Shown here: piece after piece, positions 1-9,705 of the stretch | How the letters are laid out: each line of letters opens with the position of its first letter | Numbering within the stretch: position 1 is the first letter of the stretch | Source: Candidatus Staskawiczbacteria bacterium | GTDB lineage: Bacteria; Patescibacteriota; Minisyncoccia; Minisyncoccales; Staskawiczbacteraceae | Length of the DNA stretch: 54,449 nt | Assembly: GCA_903835075.1 (NCBI GenBank) | Contig: CAILLM010000005.1 | Location: forward strand, 1 to 54,449 | Direction of reading: 5' to 3' | Notes under the pieces: model-generated | The model's database searches: none | Told to the model about the DNA's origin: nothing | The model's input: the letters and a program-made list of their open reading frames with translations, nothing else | Program-made: the position numbers and the translations under genes

Positions 1-28
1 ATAAAATAATATAATTAAAATAAAAAAT

Positions 29-316
29 ATGTCAGAAATACCAAATAGAGACCCCGAGCAACAACCACGGGGCGATCAACCTACTGGGGAGAATCTATGG
101 CCAAAAACACCGCAAGAAATACAAACTGAAAAATTGATAGCGGGGCTTGAAGCAAAAAATCAGCGCTCAGAACTAGAGAACATGCAGTTACAGATATATA
201 AAGATACATTGAGAGATTTGGAAGAAATCCGAGGATTAGACCCTCATAAATTAGGACAAGAGGCAATGGATCGCGTGGACGAAGACATTAAAAGACTTAG
301 TGGCAACAAACAATAG
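29..316 (+). CDS. small hypothetical charged protein
   Basis: 95-aa ORF followed directly by a terminator-like hairpin; no recognised domain. Confidence 0.6.
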   Translation: MSEIPNRDPEQQPRGDQPTGENLWPKTPQEIQTEKLIAGLEAKNQRSELENMQLQIYKDTLRDLEEIRGLDPHKLGQEAMDRVDEDIKRLSGNKQ

Positions 317-330
317 TTCAAAACAAATTT

Positions 331-358
331 AAAACCACCCCAAAAGGGGCGGTTTTTT
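331..358 (+). terminator. rho-independent terminator
   Basis: AAAACCACCCC-AAAA-GGGGCGGTTTTTT. Confidence 0.8.
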
Positions 359-372
359 AATATATTTATAAG

Positions 373-532
373 TGAGGCAGTGAATTCGTAGCGAGAAAAT
401 AGATTTTAAAGGCATCTTCGGAGGCAGTTTAGCATGGTTTCGCAACAGCGAATAAACTGCCGAGAATAAGGCGCGTCCCGCCGCTGGGCGGGGCGACGCC
501 GGTGCCGACTAAAATCCATTTCCGAGCGAAAA
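373..532. repeat. nested palindromic/structured repeat element (GAGGCAGTGAATTCGTAGCG ... CCGAGCGAAA)
   Basis: Contains GAGGCAGTTTA...TAAACTGCCGAG inside AATAGATTTTA...TAAAATCCATT; start and end motifs shared with 9172-9307. Confidence 0.6.
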
Positions 533-2062
533 CTAGCGGGCGTATTCAATTACGCGGTTTTCGCGAATAACTACAACTTTAATTTCTCCTGGGTATTTTA
601 ATTCTTCTTCAATTTCTGCGGCAATTGCTTTGGCAATTTTAGCAGCTTGCAAGTCATCTACCCTATCAGATTTTACAAACACTCTGATTTCGCGACCTGC
701 TTGAATAGCATAAGTTTTTTCAACGCCTTCAAATTTGTTAGCAATGTCTTCAAGTTCTTTTAATCTTTGCAAATAATTTTCTAAGGTATCTTTTCTAGCG
801 CCTGGCCTTGAGCTTGAAATTGCGTCAGCCACTGTAACAATAGCTGCCTCTAAGGACTCTGTAGGGTAATCTCCATGGTGAGACTTCATTGCATCTATTA
901 TTGCTTTTGACTCACCAAATTTCTCTAAAATTTTAATTCCAATTTCAATGTGTGAGCCTTGAATTTGCTGATCAATGGCTTTTCCAATGTCGTGCAACAA
1001 GCCTCCGCGTTTTGCAACCTGGCTGTTGGCGCCCAACTCCTCAGCTATTGTTTCGGCAATTAAAGCAACTTCCATTGAATGCAACAATACATTTTGACCA
1101 TAACTGGTTCTGTAATATAGTCTTCCTAATATTTGAACCAACTTTTCATTTAGCCCAATTACCCCAACGTCATAAGCGGCTTTATCTCCAGCTTCTTTTA
1201 TTTTAACTGTAATTTCATTCTTGGCTTCTTCATATTTTTCTTCAATTTTTGCCGGCTGAATTCTTCCATCAGCAATCAACTTATCTAAGGTAAGTTTAGC
1301 GATCTGCCTTCTAATTGGGTTAAAACCAGAAATAACCACTGATTCTGGGGTTTCATCTACAATAAGCTCAACTCCCGTTAATTTCTCAAAAGCCCTTATG
1401 TTTCTGCCCTCTTTTCCAATAATTCTACCCTTTAACTCTTCGTTGGTTAGTATAAGGGTTGTTGTTGTCATTTCTTGAGTTTGAGGAACTGCACACTTTT
1501 GGATTGCCAAAGCAACAATGTCTCTAGCTCTGTTCTGCAATTTCTCTTGATTGCCCTCTTCAAGCCTTTTCATTCTGTCTAAAATTTCTTTTTCATTTTC
1601 CAATTCCACTAATGCTAACAATTCTTTTTTTGCATCTTCTCTCGATAAAGAAGCAACTTTTTCAAGTTTGCCTTCTGCCTCTTGTCTTAATGTTTCTAAA
1701 TTTTCTTTTATAGCTTTCAATTTTTCTACTTTGTCTTGCAACTCTTTCTCTTTTGTTTCAAAAGAAACTATTCTTTCATTAAGCAAAGTTTCTCGGCCCA
1801 ATAAAAGTTGCTGGGCTGCTAAAAATTCTTTTCTTCTTTCATCTATTTCTTTTTGAGTTTTTTCTAAAAGCTCCGAAGATTTTTTCTCAGCATCCTTAAC
1901 TAATTTTGCTGTTTCTTCTTTTACGTCAATGACTCTTTTCTGCAATTTAGCCTCTAAAGAACCTGCTCTTTTTTTAGCTAAATTCTGTCTTATGTAATAT
2001 CCAATAACACCTCCCAAAATAAGAGATATTATGAATACAACTATTGTTAAAATTGTGTCCAT
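533..2062 (-). CDS. rny: ribonuclease Y (TM anchor, KH and HD domains)
   Basis: N-terminal TM plus coiled coil, KH GRIIGKEGRNIRAFE, HD motif LLHDIGKAID, C-term IKVVVIREN. Confidence 0.97.
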   Translation of the reverse strand: MDTILTIVVFIISLILGGVIGYYIRQNLAKKRAGSLEAKLQKRVIDVKEETAKLVKDAEKKSSELLEKTQKEIDERRKEFLAAQQLLLGRETLLNERIVSFETKEKELQDKVEKLKAIKENLETLRQEAEGKLEKVASLSREDAKKELLALVELENEKEILDRMKRLEEGNQEKLQNRARDIVALAIQKCAVPQTQEMTTTTLILTNEELKGRIIGKEGRNIRAFEKLTGVELIVDETPESVVISGFNPIRRQIAKLTLDKLIADGRIQPAKIEEKYEEAKNEITVKIKEAGDKAAYDVGVIGLNEKLVQILGRLYYRTSYGQNVLLHSMEVALIAETIAEELGANSQVAKRGGLLHDIGKAIDQQIQGSHIEIGIKILEKFGESKAIIDAMKSHHGDYPTESLEAAIVTVADAISSSRPGARKDTLENYLQRLKELEDIANKFEGVEKTYAIQAGREIRVFVKSDRVDDLQAAKIAKAIAAEIEEELKYPGEIKVVVIRENRVIEYAR

Positions 2063-2141
2063 ATTTTTTATTTTTTATAATAATAAAACTCACTTGCTCA
2101 GTGAGTGTGCATAGAATATATTTAAATTTAGTTACAAGCCC

Positions 2142-2723
2142 CTACTTTCCGCCTATGACTTCGTCAATTAATCCGTAAGTCTTAGCTTCTTCGGAAGTTA
2201 AATAAAAATCTCTTTCTGTATCTTTTGTCACCTTAGACAAGCTCTGTCCTGTGTGTGAAGACAATATTTTATTTAATTTTCCTTTCATCATTACAATTTG
2301 TTTGGCAGTAATTTCTATGTCTGTTGCCTGACCTTGCATGCCTCCTGCAACTTGGTGCAATAAAATTTCAGCATTAGGCAAGGCAAATCTCTTTCCCTTT
2401 GTACCTGCTGCTAAAATAACTGCTGCCATAGAAGCTGTAAGTCCTATGCAAATGGTAGAAACTGGGCATTTTAAAAACTGCATTGTGTCGTAAATAGCTA
2501 ATCCTGCTGTAACTGAACCTCCTGGGCTGTTTATATAAAGCTTAATGTCTCTTTTTGAGTCTTTAGATGCCAAATAAAGCATCTGGGCAATAACCACATT
2601 TGCATTCATGTCAGTTACTGGGCCAGCCAAAAAAATTATACGCTCTTCTAAAAGCCTTGAAAATATATCGTATGCGCGCTCACCGCGCTGTGTTCTTTCT
2701 ACAATAGTTGGTACTATTGGCAT
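2142..2723 (-). CDS. clpP: ATP-dependent Clp protease proteolytic subunit
   Basis: 193 aa; [14 protein letters not shown] active Ser context, LLHQ active His, INSPGG motif. Confidence 0.97.
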   Translation of the reverse strand: MPIVPTIVERTQRGERAYDIFSRLLEERIIFLAGPVTDMNANVVIAQMLYLASKDSKRDIKLYINSPGGSVTAGLAIYDTMQFLKCPVSTICIGLTASMAAVILAAGTKGKRFALPNAEILLHQVAGGMQGQATDIEITAKQIVMMKGKLNKILSSHTGQSLSKVTKDTERDFYLTSEEAKTYGLIDEVIGGK

Positions 2724-2746
2724 TTATTATTCTTTTTTTTAATTTA

Positions 2747-4015
2747 TTATTTGGCTAAATTTTCGAGAATATTAAAGATTTTCTCATTGTTTAGCACACC
2801 CTTAGTATACTCTTTTAGCTCGTTTATGTCAATTTGACCTAATTCTTCTTTAGAATATCTTTGTATTGATTTTGCCATCTCTTCTTCTACTTCTTTGTCA
2901 GTTACATCCACCCCCTCTTTTTTGCCAAGTTCGCGCAAAACCAAAAATCCTTTTAATCTTTTTTCTGCTTCTTTTTTGTAAGTATCTTTTATTTCTTCTT
3001 CAGTTTTTTTGATGCTTGTTAAATAGTCTTCAAAAGAAATTTTAATACTGCTGGTGATTCTATTTTTTAAATCTTCAAGCAATCTTTGTTGTTCATATTC
3101 AACCATTGCAACGGGCATTTCAAATTTAGCTTTCTCGGCAATTTTTTCTAAAATTTCTCCACGCAATCTCTGTTTTTCAGCTTCTGTTTTTTCCATGGTT
3201 ATACCCTCTTTCATACTTGTTTGCAAAGAAACTAAGCCATCAAACGCTCCCAATTGTTTTGCAAACTCGTCGTTAATTTCTGGCAATTCCATTTTTTGCA
3301 CCGAAACAACTTTTACCTTAAACACCCCTTCTTTGCCTGCCAAATTTTTAACAGGTGAATTTTCTGGGAAAGTAGCTGTAATTTCTTTTTCTTCACCTGC
3401 CTTCATTCCCTCTATTCCCTCCTCAAAACCTTTCATAAATCCACCTTCGCCTAAAATAAATTTATCGTCCACTTCTTTACCTTCATTAATTTCTTTGTTT
3501 GAATATTTTATTTCAACAAAATCTTTTTTTTCAGCAGGATTATTGTGAGCTGTAAATTTTGCACGAGTTTTTTGCATATAGGCAATCGCATCTTGAATTT
3601 CCTGTTCAGTAACTTCAATTTTTTGCCCCTTAGCTTTTTTTGCAATTTCTTTGTAATCTGGCAATTCAACTTCTGGCAAAACAGTAACAACTGCCTTAAA
3701 AACAAAGGGATTTCCTTTTGCAATTTTAACTATTTGAATTTCTGGATGACCCACTACTTCTAGCTTGCTTTCAATAATGTAATCGGTGTAAACATGTTGA
3801 ACAGCATGGTCGCCTGCTTCCATTAAAACAACTTCTGGTTTTAATTTTTCTTCAACCATTGCTGTTGGGGCTTTGCCTTCACGAAATCCATCAACTTTTA
3901 CATGATGTTTTAAATGCTCTATTGTGTGAGCTGTATGCTCGGCAAACTCTTCTGCTGTTATTTCAAACTCTAATTCTACTTGCGAATTTGGTAACTTTTT
4001 TTGTTTAACTTCCAT
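2747..4015 (-). CDS. tig: trigger factor
   Basis: N-term VKVDGFREGKAP signature, central FKBP-like domain, C-terminal helices. Confidence 0.95.
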   Translation of the reverse strand: MEVKQKKLPNSQVELEFEITAEEFAEHTAHTIEHLKHHVKVDGFREGKAPTAMVEEKLKPEVVLMEAGDHAVQHVYTDYIIESKLEVVGHPEIQIVKIAKGNPFVFKAVVTVLPEVELPDYKEIAKKAKGQKIEVTEQEIQDAIAYMQKTRAKFTAHNNPAEKKDFVEIKYSNKEINEGKEVDDKFILGEGGFMKGFEEGIEGMKAGEEKEITATFPENSPVKNLAGKEGVFKVKVVSVQKMELPEINDEFAKQLGAFDGLVSLQTSMKEGITMEKTEAEKQRLRGEILEKIAEKAKFEMPVAMVEYEQQRLLEDLKNRITSSIKISFEDYLTSIKKTEEEIKDTYKKEAEKRLKGFLVLRELGKKEGVDVTDKEVEEEMAKSIQRYSKEELGQIDINELKEYTKGVLNNEKIFNILENLAK

Positions 4016-4149
4016 ATTTAAATTTTAATTTTTATGAATAATATGGTCTAATTTAACACTTTTTTAGTTAAAAATCAATACTTCGGCAAGCTCAGTACAG
4101 GCTCTTCGAGCAAGCAAAAAGCATCCTCTTGGACGCTTAAACTTATTTT

Positions 4150-4446
4150 CTAATGTGTCACCGGACACCCTCCTGCCTTTATATCGCCCAAACTATTCCA
4201 ACTTCCTCCATTATATATTTTTTCAAATCCATTATTTTTTAAAATTTCCAGCGCTTGAGCGCTCCTGCTTCCAGATGCACAAACTAAAACTGTTGGCACC
4301 TCTTTTTGCAACCACGACAATGAATCTTCAATTTCATTTAACGGAATACTTAAAGAGCCTTGTATATGCCCCTCTTTGTATTCTTCTGGCGTGCGAACAT
4401 CAATAATTAACGCACCCTTTTCAATAATTTGTTTTATTTCTTCCAT
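4150..4446 (-). CDS. rhodanese-like domain protein
   Basis: LIDVRTPEEYKEGHI, active-site loop VCASGSRS. Confidence 0.93.
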   Translation of the reverse strand: MEEIKQIIEKGALIIDVRTPEEYKEGHIQGSLSIPLNEIEDSLSWLQKEVPTVLVCASGSRSAQALEILKNNGFEKIYNGGSWNSLGDIKAGGCPVTH

Positions 4447-4451
4447 ATGTA

Positions 4452-4706
4452 CTATATACGTTTCTCAACCACAATTGTGCAGTTTGCAACCAAAGCAGCT
4501 ACCGCTCCAATTGCCGCCCAAACCGGCAAAAGTGCAGCTCCAATAACCCCAAAGGTCAAAGGAAATTCAAGCAAAGTTTTGCCCTCTTCGTTTTTAATTA
4601 TAATGCGACGAACATTCCCCTCTTTCACCAATTCTTTAATTTTTTTCAAAACCTCGTCCCCCGACATTTTAAATTCTTCTTTTTTAAAATTTTTATCTTC
4701 TTCCAT
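4452..4706 (-). CDS. DUF4342-like small membrane protein
   Basis: VLKKIKELVKEGNVRRIIIKNEEGKTLLEFPLTFGVIGAALLPVWAAIGAVAAL. Confidence 0.75.
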   Translation of the reverse strand: MEEDKNFKKEEFKMSGDEVLKKIKELVKEGNVRRIIIKNEEGKTLLEFPLTFGVIGAALLPVWAAIGAVAALVANCTIVVEKRI

Positions 4707-4777
4707 AATATTATATACGTTTTATTTTAACTAAATGATTACTATTTTTCAGGTTGCCCTAGGGCATCCTACGCGGT

Positions 4778-5392
4778 TTAATTTTTTTCTGCGATTATTC
4801 TAATCCAATTAATGTTTTTTCTACCTGCGTCATCTGGCACAATTTTAGAATAAATAATTTTAAACCCTGCTTTTTCTATAAAACTTTTAATTTGTTTCTC
4901 AGTAAATAAAACCATTAGTCTTTTTTGTCGCGAAAGTTTATCCGTGGCGTAAGTTGTTCCCTCCCCCAATTTCACGCCAACAAAAAATTTACCGCCAAGC
5001 TTCAAAACTTTGTTAAAATTTTTAAATACATTTGAAATGTCTTTTTTATTGACATGAAGCAAAACAGCGCTAGCCCAAATTCCATCAAAATAATCATTGG
5101 GAAATTTTAATTTCAATAAATCCATTTTTAAAAATTTAGCTTTTGGTACGTCTGTTTTAGCAATCTTCAAAAATTCATCAACTAAATCTATGCCCACAAC
5201 TTCAAATCCTTTCTTAACAAGCTTTTTTGCATCGCGGCCACCGGCACACCCAACATCTAAAACCTTCCCTTTTGGCGAAACTTTTTTTACAAAGATTTCA
5301 AACTGCGAAGGAGTTAAGTCCTTTATGCTCTCTACATATGTCTCACCTAGCTTCTTATAAGATTTTATTGTATTTTTGTATTTATCTGCCAT
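4778..5392 (-). CDS. SAM-dependent class I methyltransferase
   Basis: VLDVGCAGGRDAKKLVKKGFEVVGIDLV motif I. Confidence 0.92.
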   Translation of the reverse strand: MADKYKNTIKSYKKLGETYVESIKDLTPSQFEIFVKKVSPKGKVLDVGCAGGRDAKKLVKKGFEVVGIDLVDEFLKIAKTDVPKAKFLKMDLLKLKFPNDYFDGIWASAVLLHVNKKDISNVFKNFNKVLKLGGKFFVGVKLGEGTTYATDKLSRQKRLMVLFTEKQIKSFIEKAGFKIIYSKIVPDDAGRKNINWIRIIAEKN

Positions 5393-5450
5393 AAAATTAT
5401 CTTAATAATTATTATTTTAAGTCTATCGCTAATTAACCGAAATATCAAAC

Positions 5451-5475
5451 AAAAACCGCCTTGCGGCGGTTTTTT
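5451..5475. terminator. bidirectional rho-independent terminator
   Basis: AAAAACCGCC-TTGC-GGCGGTTTTTT. Confidence 0.8.
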
Positions 5476-5498
5476 AATTAGTCTGCGAATTGTTATTG

Positions 5499-7478
5499 TT
5501 AGACCAAGAATGCAACAATAAGCAAAGCTACAATATTCAACACCTTAATCATTGGGTTAATAGCTGGCCCTGCTGTATCTTTGTAAGGATCACCAACTGT
5601 GTCGCCGGTAACGGCGGCTTGGTGAGCAAAACTTCCTTTGCCTCCGTGAGCTCCTGTTTCAATATATTTTTTTGCATTGTCCCAAGCAGCTCCTCCTGTT
5701 GTCATTGAAATTCCAATAAATAATCCTGTAACAATTGCTCCAATTAACATTCCGCCCAATGCCTGAACTCCCAAGAAAAATCCAACCAAAATTGGGGCGG
5801 CAACAGGAATTAATGCAGGAATTAACATTTCTTTAATGGCTGCAGCTGTAACAATGTCTACGCATTTTCCATATTCTGGTTTGGCTGTTCCTTCCATTAA
5901 ACCTGCAATATTTTTAAATTGTCTTCTTACTTCTTCTACAACTTTTCCTGCTGTTTTTCCAACAGCTCCCATTAAGAATGAAGCAAACAAATATGGAAGC
6001 AATCCTCCAATTAATAATCCTGCAATAACTTGAGGATTTGTTAAAGAAAATGTTGCTCCGCTTCCTGAAACTTTTTCAACATATGCTGAAAACAAAACCA
6101 ACGCGGCTAAACCGGCACTAGCTATTGCATAACCTTTTGTAACTGCTTTTGTGGTATTTCCAACGGCATCCAATTCATCTGTAATTACCCTAACACTTTC
6201 TGGCATCCCCGACATTTCTGCAATTCCACCAGCGTTATCGGTAATTGGGCCATAAGCATCAACTCCAACTACAATTCCAGAAATTGAAAGCATTGCCATA
6301 ACAGCAAGTGCTACTCCATAGATTCCTGCTAACCAGAAAGAAATAATTGTTCCAAAGGCAATTAACAAAACAGGGTAAGCTGTTGATTGCATTCCTAAAC
6401 CCAAACCACGGATAATGTTTGTGGCGTGTCCTGTCTCCCCTGCTTTAGCAATTGATTTTACGGGGCTGTATTTTGTTGAAGTGTAATATTCTGTAATTAC
6501 AAACATTCCTGCGGCGATTACCAAACCAACAATTGTTGAAAGATATAATTTATTTACCGAGATTGCTTGTCCTGCCATTAATTTGGCAATTACAGGATAA
6601 AAAGCAATTGCTGTTAAAATAATTGTTGCAGCAACACCTTTATACATAGAACCCATTATGCTTTGTTTTTTTCCTAATCTCACAAAGAAACTTCCAATAA
6701 TTGAAGTTAAAATTGCCACGCTTCCCAAAATTAAAGGCAACATAACAAATTGTGGTGCGCTTGGGAAAAGCAAACTTCCCAAAATCATTGTAGCTACTGT
6801 TGTAACAGCATAAGTTTCAAAAATATCAGCAGCCATACCTGCGCAGTCTCCAACGTTGTCACCAACTTGGTCAGCAATAACTGCAGGGTTTCTTGGGTCA
6901 TCTTCGGGAATTCCTTTTTCAACTTTACCAACTAAGTCAGCTCCCACGTCAGCGGCTTTTGTATAAATACCTCCTCCAACTCTAGCAAAAACTGAAATTA
7001 ATGAAGCCCCAAATCCCAAGCCAATTAAAGCTTGAATGTCTTTTGTCCAGGCATAAAATCCTGCAACAGCCAACAAGCCTAAAGAAACAACCATTAAACC
7101 TGTGATTAAACCTCCTTTAAATGAAATGTCCAATGCACGTGCCAAACCCTTTTTAGCGGCTTCGGCAACTCTTGTGTTAGCTTGTGTAGAAACTATCATT
7201 CCAATAAAACCAGAAACTCCGCTTAAAACTGCTCCTATTAAAAATCCTATAGCAATTTTCCAACCCATAAACAAAAGTGCTACAAATAAAACTAACCCTA
7301 CAATTGCAATTGTTTTATATTGTCTTTTTAAGTAAGACATTGCTCCCTCTTGAACAGCTGCTGTTATTGCCAAAGCCTTGTCTCCAGCAACTGGAGCTTT
7401 TCTGATTTGCGAAACCAAGTAATATACAAAGGCAATCGCAAATAATGAAACGATTATTGGATAAAATATTAGACTCAT
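5499..7478 (-). CDS. hppA: membrane-bound proton-pumping pyrophosphatase
   Basis: 659 aa multi-[47 protein letters not shown] (Lys/Thr signature of the K+-independent class). Confidence 0.96.
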   Translation of the reverse strand: MSLIFYPIIVSLFAIAFVYYLVSQIRKAPVAGDKALAITAAVQEGAMSYLKRQYKTIAIVGLVLFVALLFMGWKIAIGFLIGAVLSGVSGFIGMIVSTQANTRVAEAAKKGLARALDISFKGGLITGLMVVSLGLLAVAGFYAWTKDIQALIGLGFGASLISVFARVGGGIYTKAADVGADLVGKVEKGIPEDDPRNPAVIADQVGDNVGDCAGMAADIFETYAVTTVATMILGSLLFPSAPQFVMLPLILGSVAILTSIIGSFFVRLGKKQSIMGSMYKGVAATIILTAIAFYPVIAKLMAGQAISVNKLYLSTIVGLVIAAGMFVITEYYTSTKYSPVKSIAKAGETGHATNIIRGLGLGMQSTAYPVLLIAFGTIISFWLAGIYGVALAVMAMLSISGIVVGVDAYGPITDNAGGIAEMSGMPESVRVITDELDAVGNTTKAVTKGYAIASAGLAALVLFSAYVEKVSGSGATFSLTNPQVIAGLLIGGLLPYLFASFLMGAVGKTAGKVVEEVRRQFKNIAGLMEGTAKPEYGKCVDIVTAAAIKEMLIPALIPVAAPILVGFFLGVQALGGMLIGAIVTGLFIGISMTTGGAAWDNAKKYIETGAHGGKGSFAHQAAVTGDTVGDPYKDTAGPAINPMIKVLNIVALLIVAFLV

Positions 7479-7613
7479 TTACTAATTTTAGGTTTGCTGT
7501 CCCCCAGCCTTCGTTCCGCTTTGCGTTACTACGGCGAGGCAAGCAAGCCCGATTAATTATTTAATTTATTTTATAATTCCGCAGAATTACAGCTATGTAA
7601 TAAGCGGTTCTTT

Positions 7614-8978
7614 TTATTCTTCTGTTATGCCTTCAACTGGCTGTGGCATTTCTTCATCAGCTGCATCTACTTGGTCAACACTTTCTTCGTCAGCCTCATC
7701 ATTCTCAGCTTCTTCGTCTTCAATTACTGTTTTAGCTTTTTTGGTGATTTTTGCTTTTTTTACTTTCTTAGGTTTCGCGTCAGCAGACTCGCCCGCCTGA
7801 TTGTCCGCAGGACTTTCGGCGGGTTCACCTTCAACTTCCTCTGGTGCAACTTCTGTTGGCTTAATATCAACTTTCCAACCGGTTAATTGTGCAGCCAATC
7901 TTACGTTTCTACCATCTTTTCCAATTGCCAATGAAAGCTGATCTTCTGGCACAAAAACTGTTGCAGTATTTTTGTCTTCCACTTTTACTCCAATAATTTT
8001 AGCAGGAGACAATGCACTAGCAATAAATTTTTCTGGTTTTTCTTCCCACATAATTACGTCAATTTTTTCTCCACCTAATTCATTTATAACTGCCATAATT
8101 CTTGTACCTCTTTGGCCCACGCAAGCTCCAATTGGGTCAACACCTTCTTCATTTGAAGTAACAGCTATTTTTGTTCTAAACCCAGGTTCTCTGGCAATTG
8201 CTTTTATAACAACTGTTCCAGCTGCAACCTCGGGAACTTCCAATTCAAACAATCTTGAAACCAATTTTGGGTAAGCCCTTGAAAGCATAACCACGCTACC
8301 TTTGGGAGTTTCTTCAACTTTTAGAATATAAAGTTTTAAGCGTTGGCCTGGTCTGTAGAATTCTCCAGGAATTTGTTCTTCTCTATTTAATAAACCTAAT
8401 GTTTTTCCAATATCAATAAAAACCGTATGCCCCTCAATTCTTTGCACAATGCCCGAAATTATTTCTCCTTCTTTTGATCTGTATTCTGCTGAAACTGTTT
8501 CTTTTTCAGCTTCTCTTATTTTTTGTAAAATAACTTGCTTAGCAGTTTGAGCTGCAATTCTTCCATAATCTTGCTTAGAAGCCAAAGGAATCTCAATTTC
8601 TTCACCAACTTTAATTTTTGGGTAATCTTTTTTTGCCTCATCTAACATAATATGTTTTTCAGGATTAAAAACATATTTTTTGGGTGGCTCCTCGCCTGCC
8701 CTTGCTTCATCTTGAGGTATTTCTTTTCTTTCTTGCATTTCTTCTAGCTCTTCATCAGTGTAAAGCATGCCATTGTCTACCACCAATTTTATTTGCCAAA
8801 ACTCAACATCACCTGATGTTGGGCTAAATTTGGCTTTAATTTTTTGGCCTTTTTGGCCATAGTCTTTTTTGTAGGCAGTGGCAATTGCAGCTTCAATTGT
8901 TTCTATCACCCTTTCTGGTGATATTCCCCTTTCTTCTGCAATTTGAGCTAAAGCTCCTTTGAAATTTTTTATATCCAT
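7614..8978 (-). CDS. nusA: transcription termination/antitermination factor NusA
   Basis: N-term NusA domain, S1 and KH domains (GACVGQRGTRIMAVINELGGEKIDVI), acidic C-tail. Confidence 0.96.
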   Translation of the reverse strand: MDIKNFKGALAQIAEERGISPERVIETIEAAIATAYKKDYGQKGQKIKAKFSPTSGDVEFWQIKLVVDNGMLYTDEELEEMQERKEIPQDEARAGEEPPKKYVFNPEKHIMLDEAKKDYPKIKVGEEIEIPLASKQDYGRIAAQTAKQVILQKIREAEKETVSAEYRSKEGEIISGIVQRIEGHTVFIDIGKTLGLLNREEQIPGEFYRPGQRLKLYILKVEETPKGSVVMLSRAYPKLVSRLFELEVPEVAAGTVVIKAIAREPGFRTKIAVTSNEEGVDPIGACVGQRGTRIMAVINELGGEKIDVIMWEEKPEKFIASALSPAKIIGVKVEDKNTATVFVPEDQLSLAIGKDGRNVRLAAQLTGWKVDIKPTEVAPEEVEGEPAESPADNQAGESADAKPKKVKKAKITKKAKTVIEDEEAENDEADEESVDQVDAADEEMPQPVEGITEE

Positions 8979-9003
8979 AACTTTTATTTTATAAAAGAAA
9001 CTC

Positions 9004-9073
9004 GAAATTAGAAATTAGAAATTAGAAACTTTTTTAATTTGTTTCGGATTTCGGATTTCGTACTTCGGATTTC
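9004..9073. repeat. heptad tandem repeats in inverted orientation, upstream of nusA
   Basis: (GAAATTA)x3 GAAAC followed by the reverse complement of (GAAATCC)(GAAGTAC)(GAAATCC)x2 GAAAC. Confidence 0.7.
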
Positions 9074-9171
9074 TCTTTTTATTTTATAAAAAGAGCCCGT
9101 GGTCAGACGGACAAATAATCTTTCTTATCTTTATATAAGTTTAGCAAGAGAAACAATCTATGTCAAGGCTA

Positions 9172-9307
9172 GAGAGCGAGGCAGTGAATTCGTAGCGTAC
9201 CCTGCAGGCAATTTTGCAAGGTCCCCGCTTTGCGGGGAAAATTGCCGAAGCCTGAGTGAGTTGCATGCTGGCGCAACGAGCGCTAGCGGAGAATTCACTG
9301 CCGAGCG
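9172..9307. repeat. nested palindromic/structured repeat element, second copy
   Basis: CGAGGCAGTGAATTCGTAGCG ... CGCTAGCGGAGAATTCACTGCCGAGCG; inner GGCAATTTT...AAAATTGCC, CCCCGC-TTT-GCGGGG and GTTGC...GCAAC hairpins. Confidence 0.7.
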
Positions 9308-9310
9308 AAA

Positions 9311-9700
9311 TCATGAAATAATGTTTTCGTGATGGGTTAAGCGACCTACCGAGAAGTCGGGCTTAAGCACAATACAAACTGCATCAATTCTACACGGCCC
9401 TTGCCACTTGCTAAATGCCGTATAACTTTTTGCATTTTGCAAAACCTTCCACAACTTATCCTTGTTTATTGTATCTTCGGGACTACCAAAATTTTCTCCA
9501 ACTTTTGTTCGAACTTCCACAAACACTAGTGTCTTATTTTTTTTACCGAAGAGCAATCCGCCTTGGGCGGACTCACAAACCAAATCAATCTCTGCATATT
9601 TTGTTTTGTAGTTTTGTTCTAAGGTTTTATAGCCCTCTTTCTCTAAATATTTGCGGGCTAAATCCTCACCAATTTTTCCTATTTCATTATGTTCTGCCAT
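9311..9700 (-). CDS. YraN/UPF0102 family endonuclease-like protein
   Basis: GEDLARKYLEKEGYKTLEQNYKTKYAEIDLV; start chosen at internal Met (MAEHNEIG). Confidence 0.9.
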   Translation of the reverse strand: MAEHNEIGKIGEDLARKYLEKEGYKTLEQNYKTKYAEIDLVCESAQGGLLFGKKNKTLVFVEVRTKVGENFGSPEDTINKDKLWKVLQNAKSYTAFSKWQGPCRIDAVCIVLKPDFSVGRLTHHENIIS

Positions 9701-9705
9701 AAAAA

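Noticed and set aside
1551-1856. 101-aa + strand ORF opposite rny
   Set aside because: Low-complexity Ser/Phe/Asn translation is the typical antisense of a Glu/Lys-rich coiled coil.
4753-4764. TGCCCTAGGGCA perfect palindrome
   Set aside because: Short, single copy and in a non-informative intergenic position; not enough to call an element.
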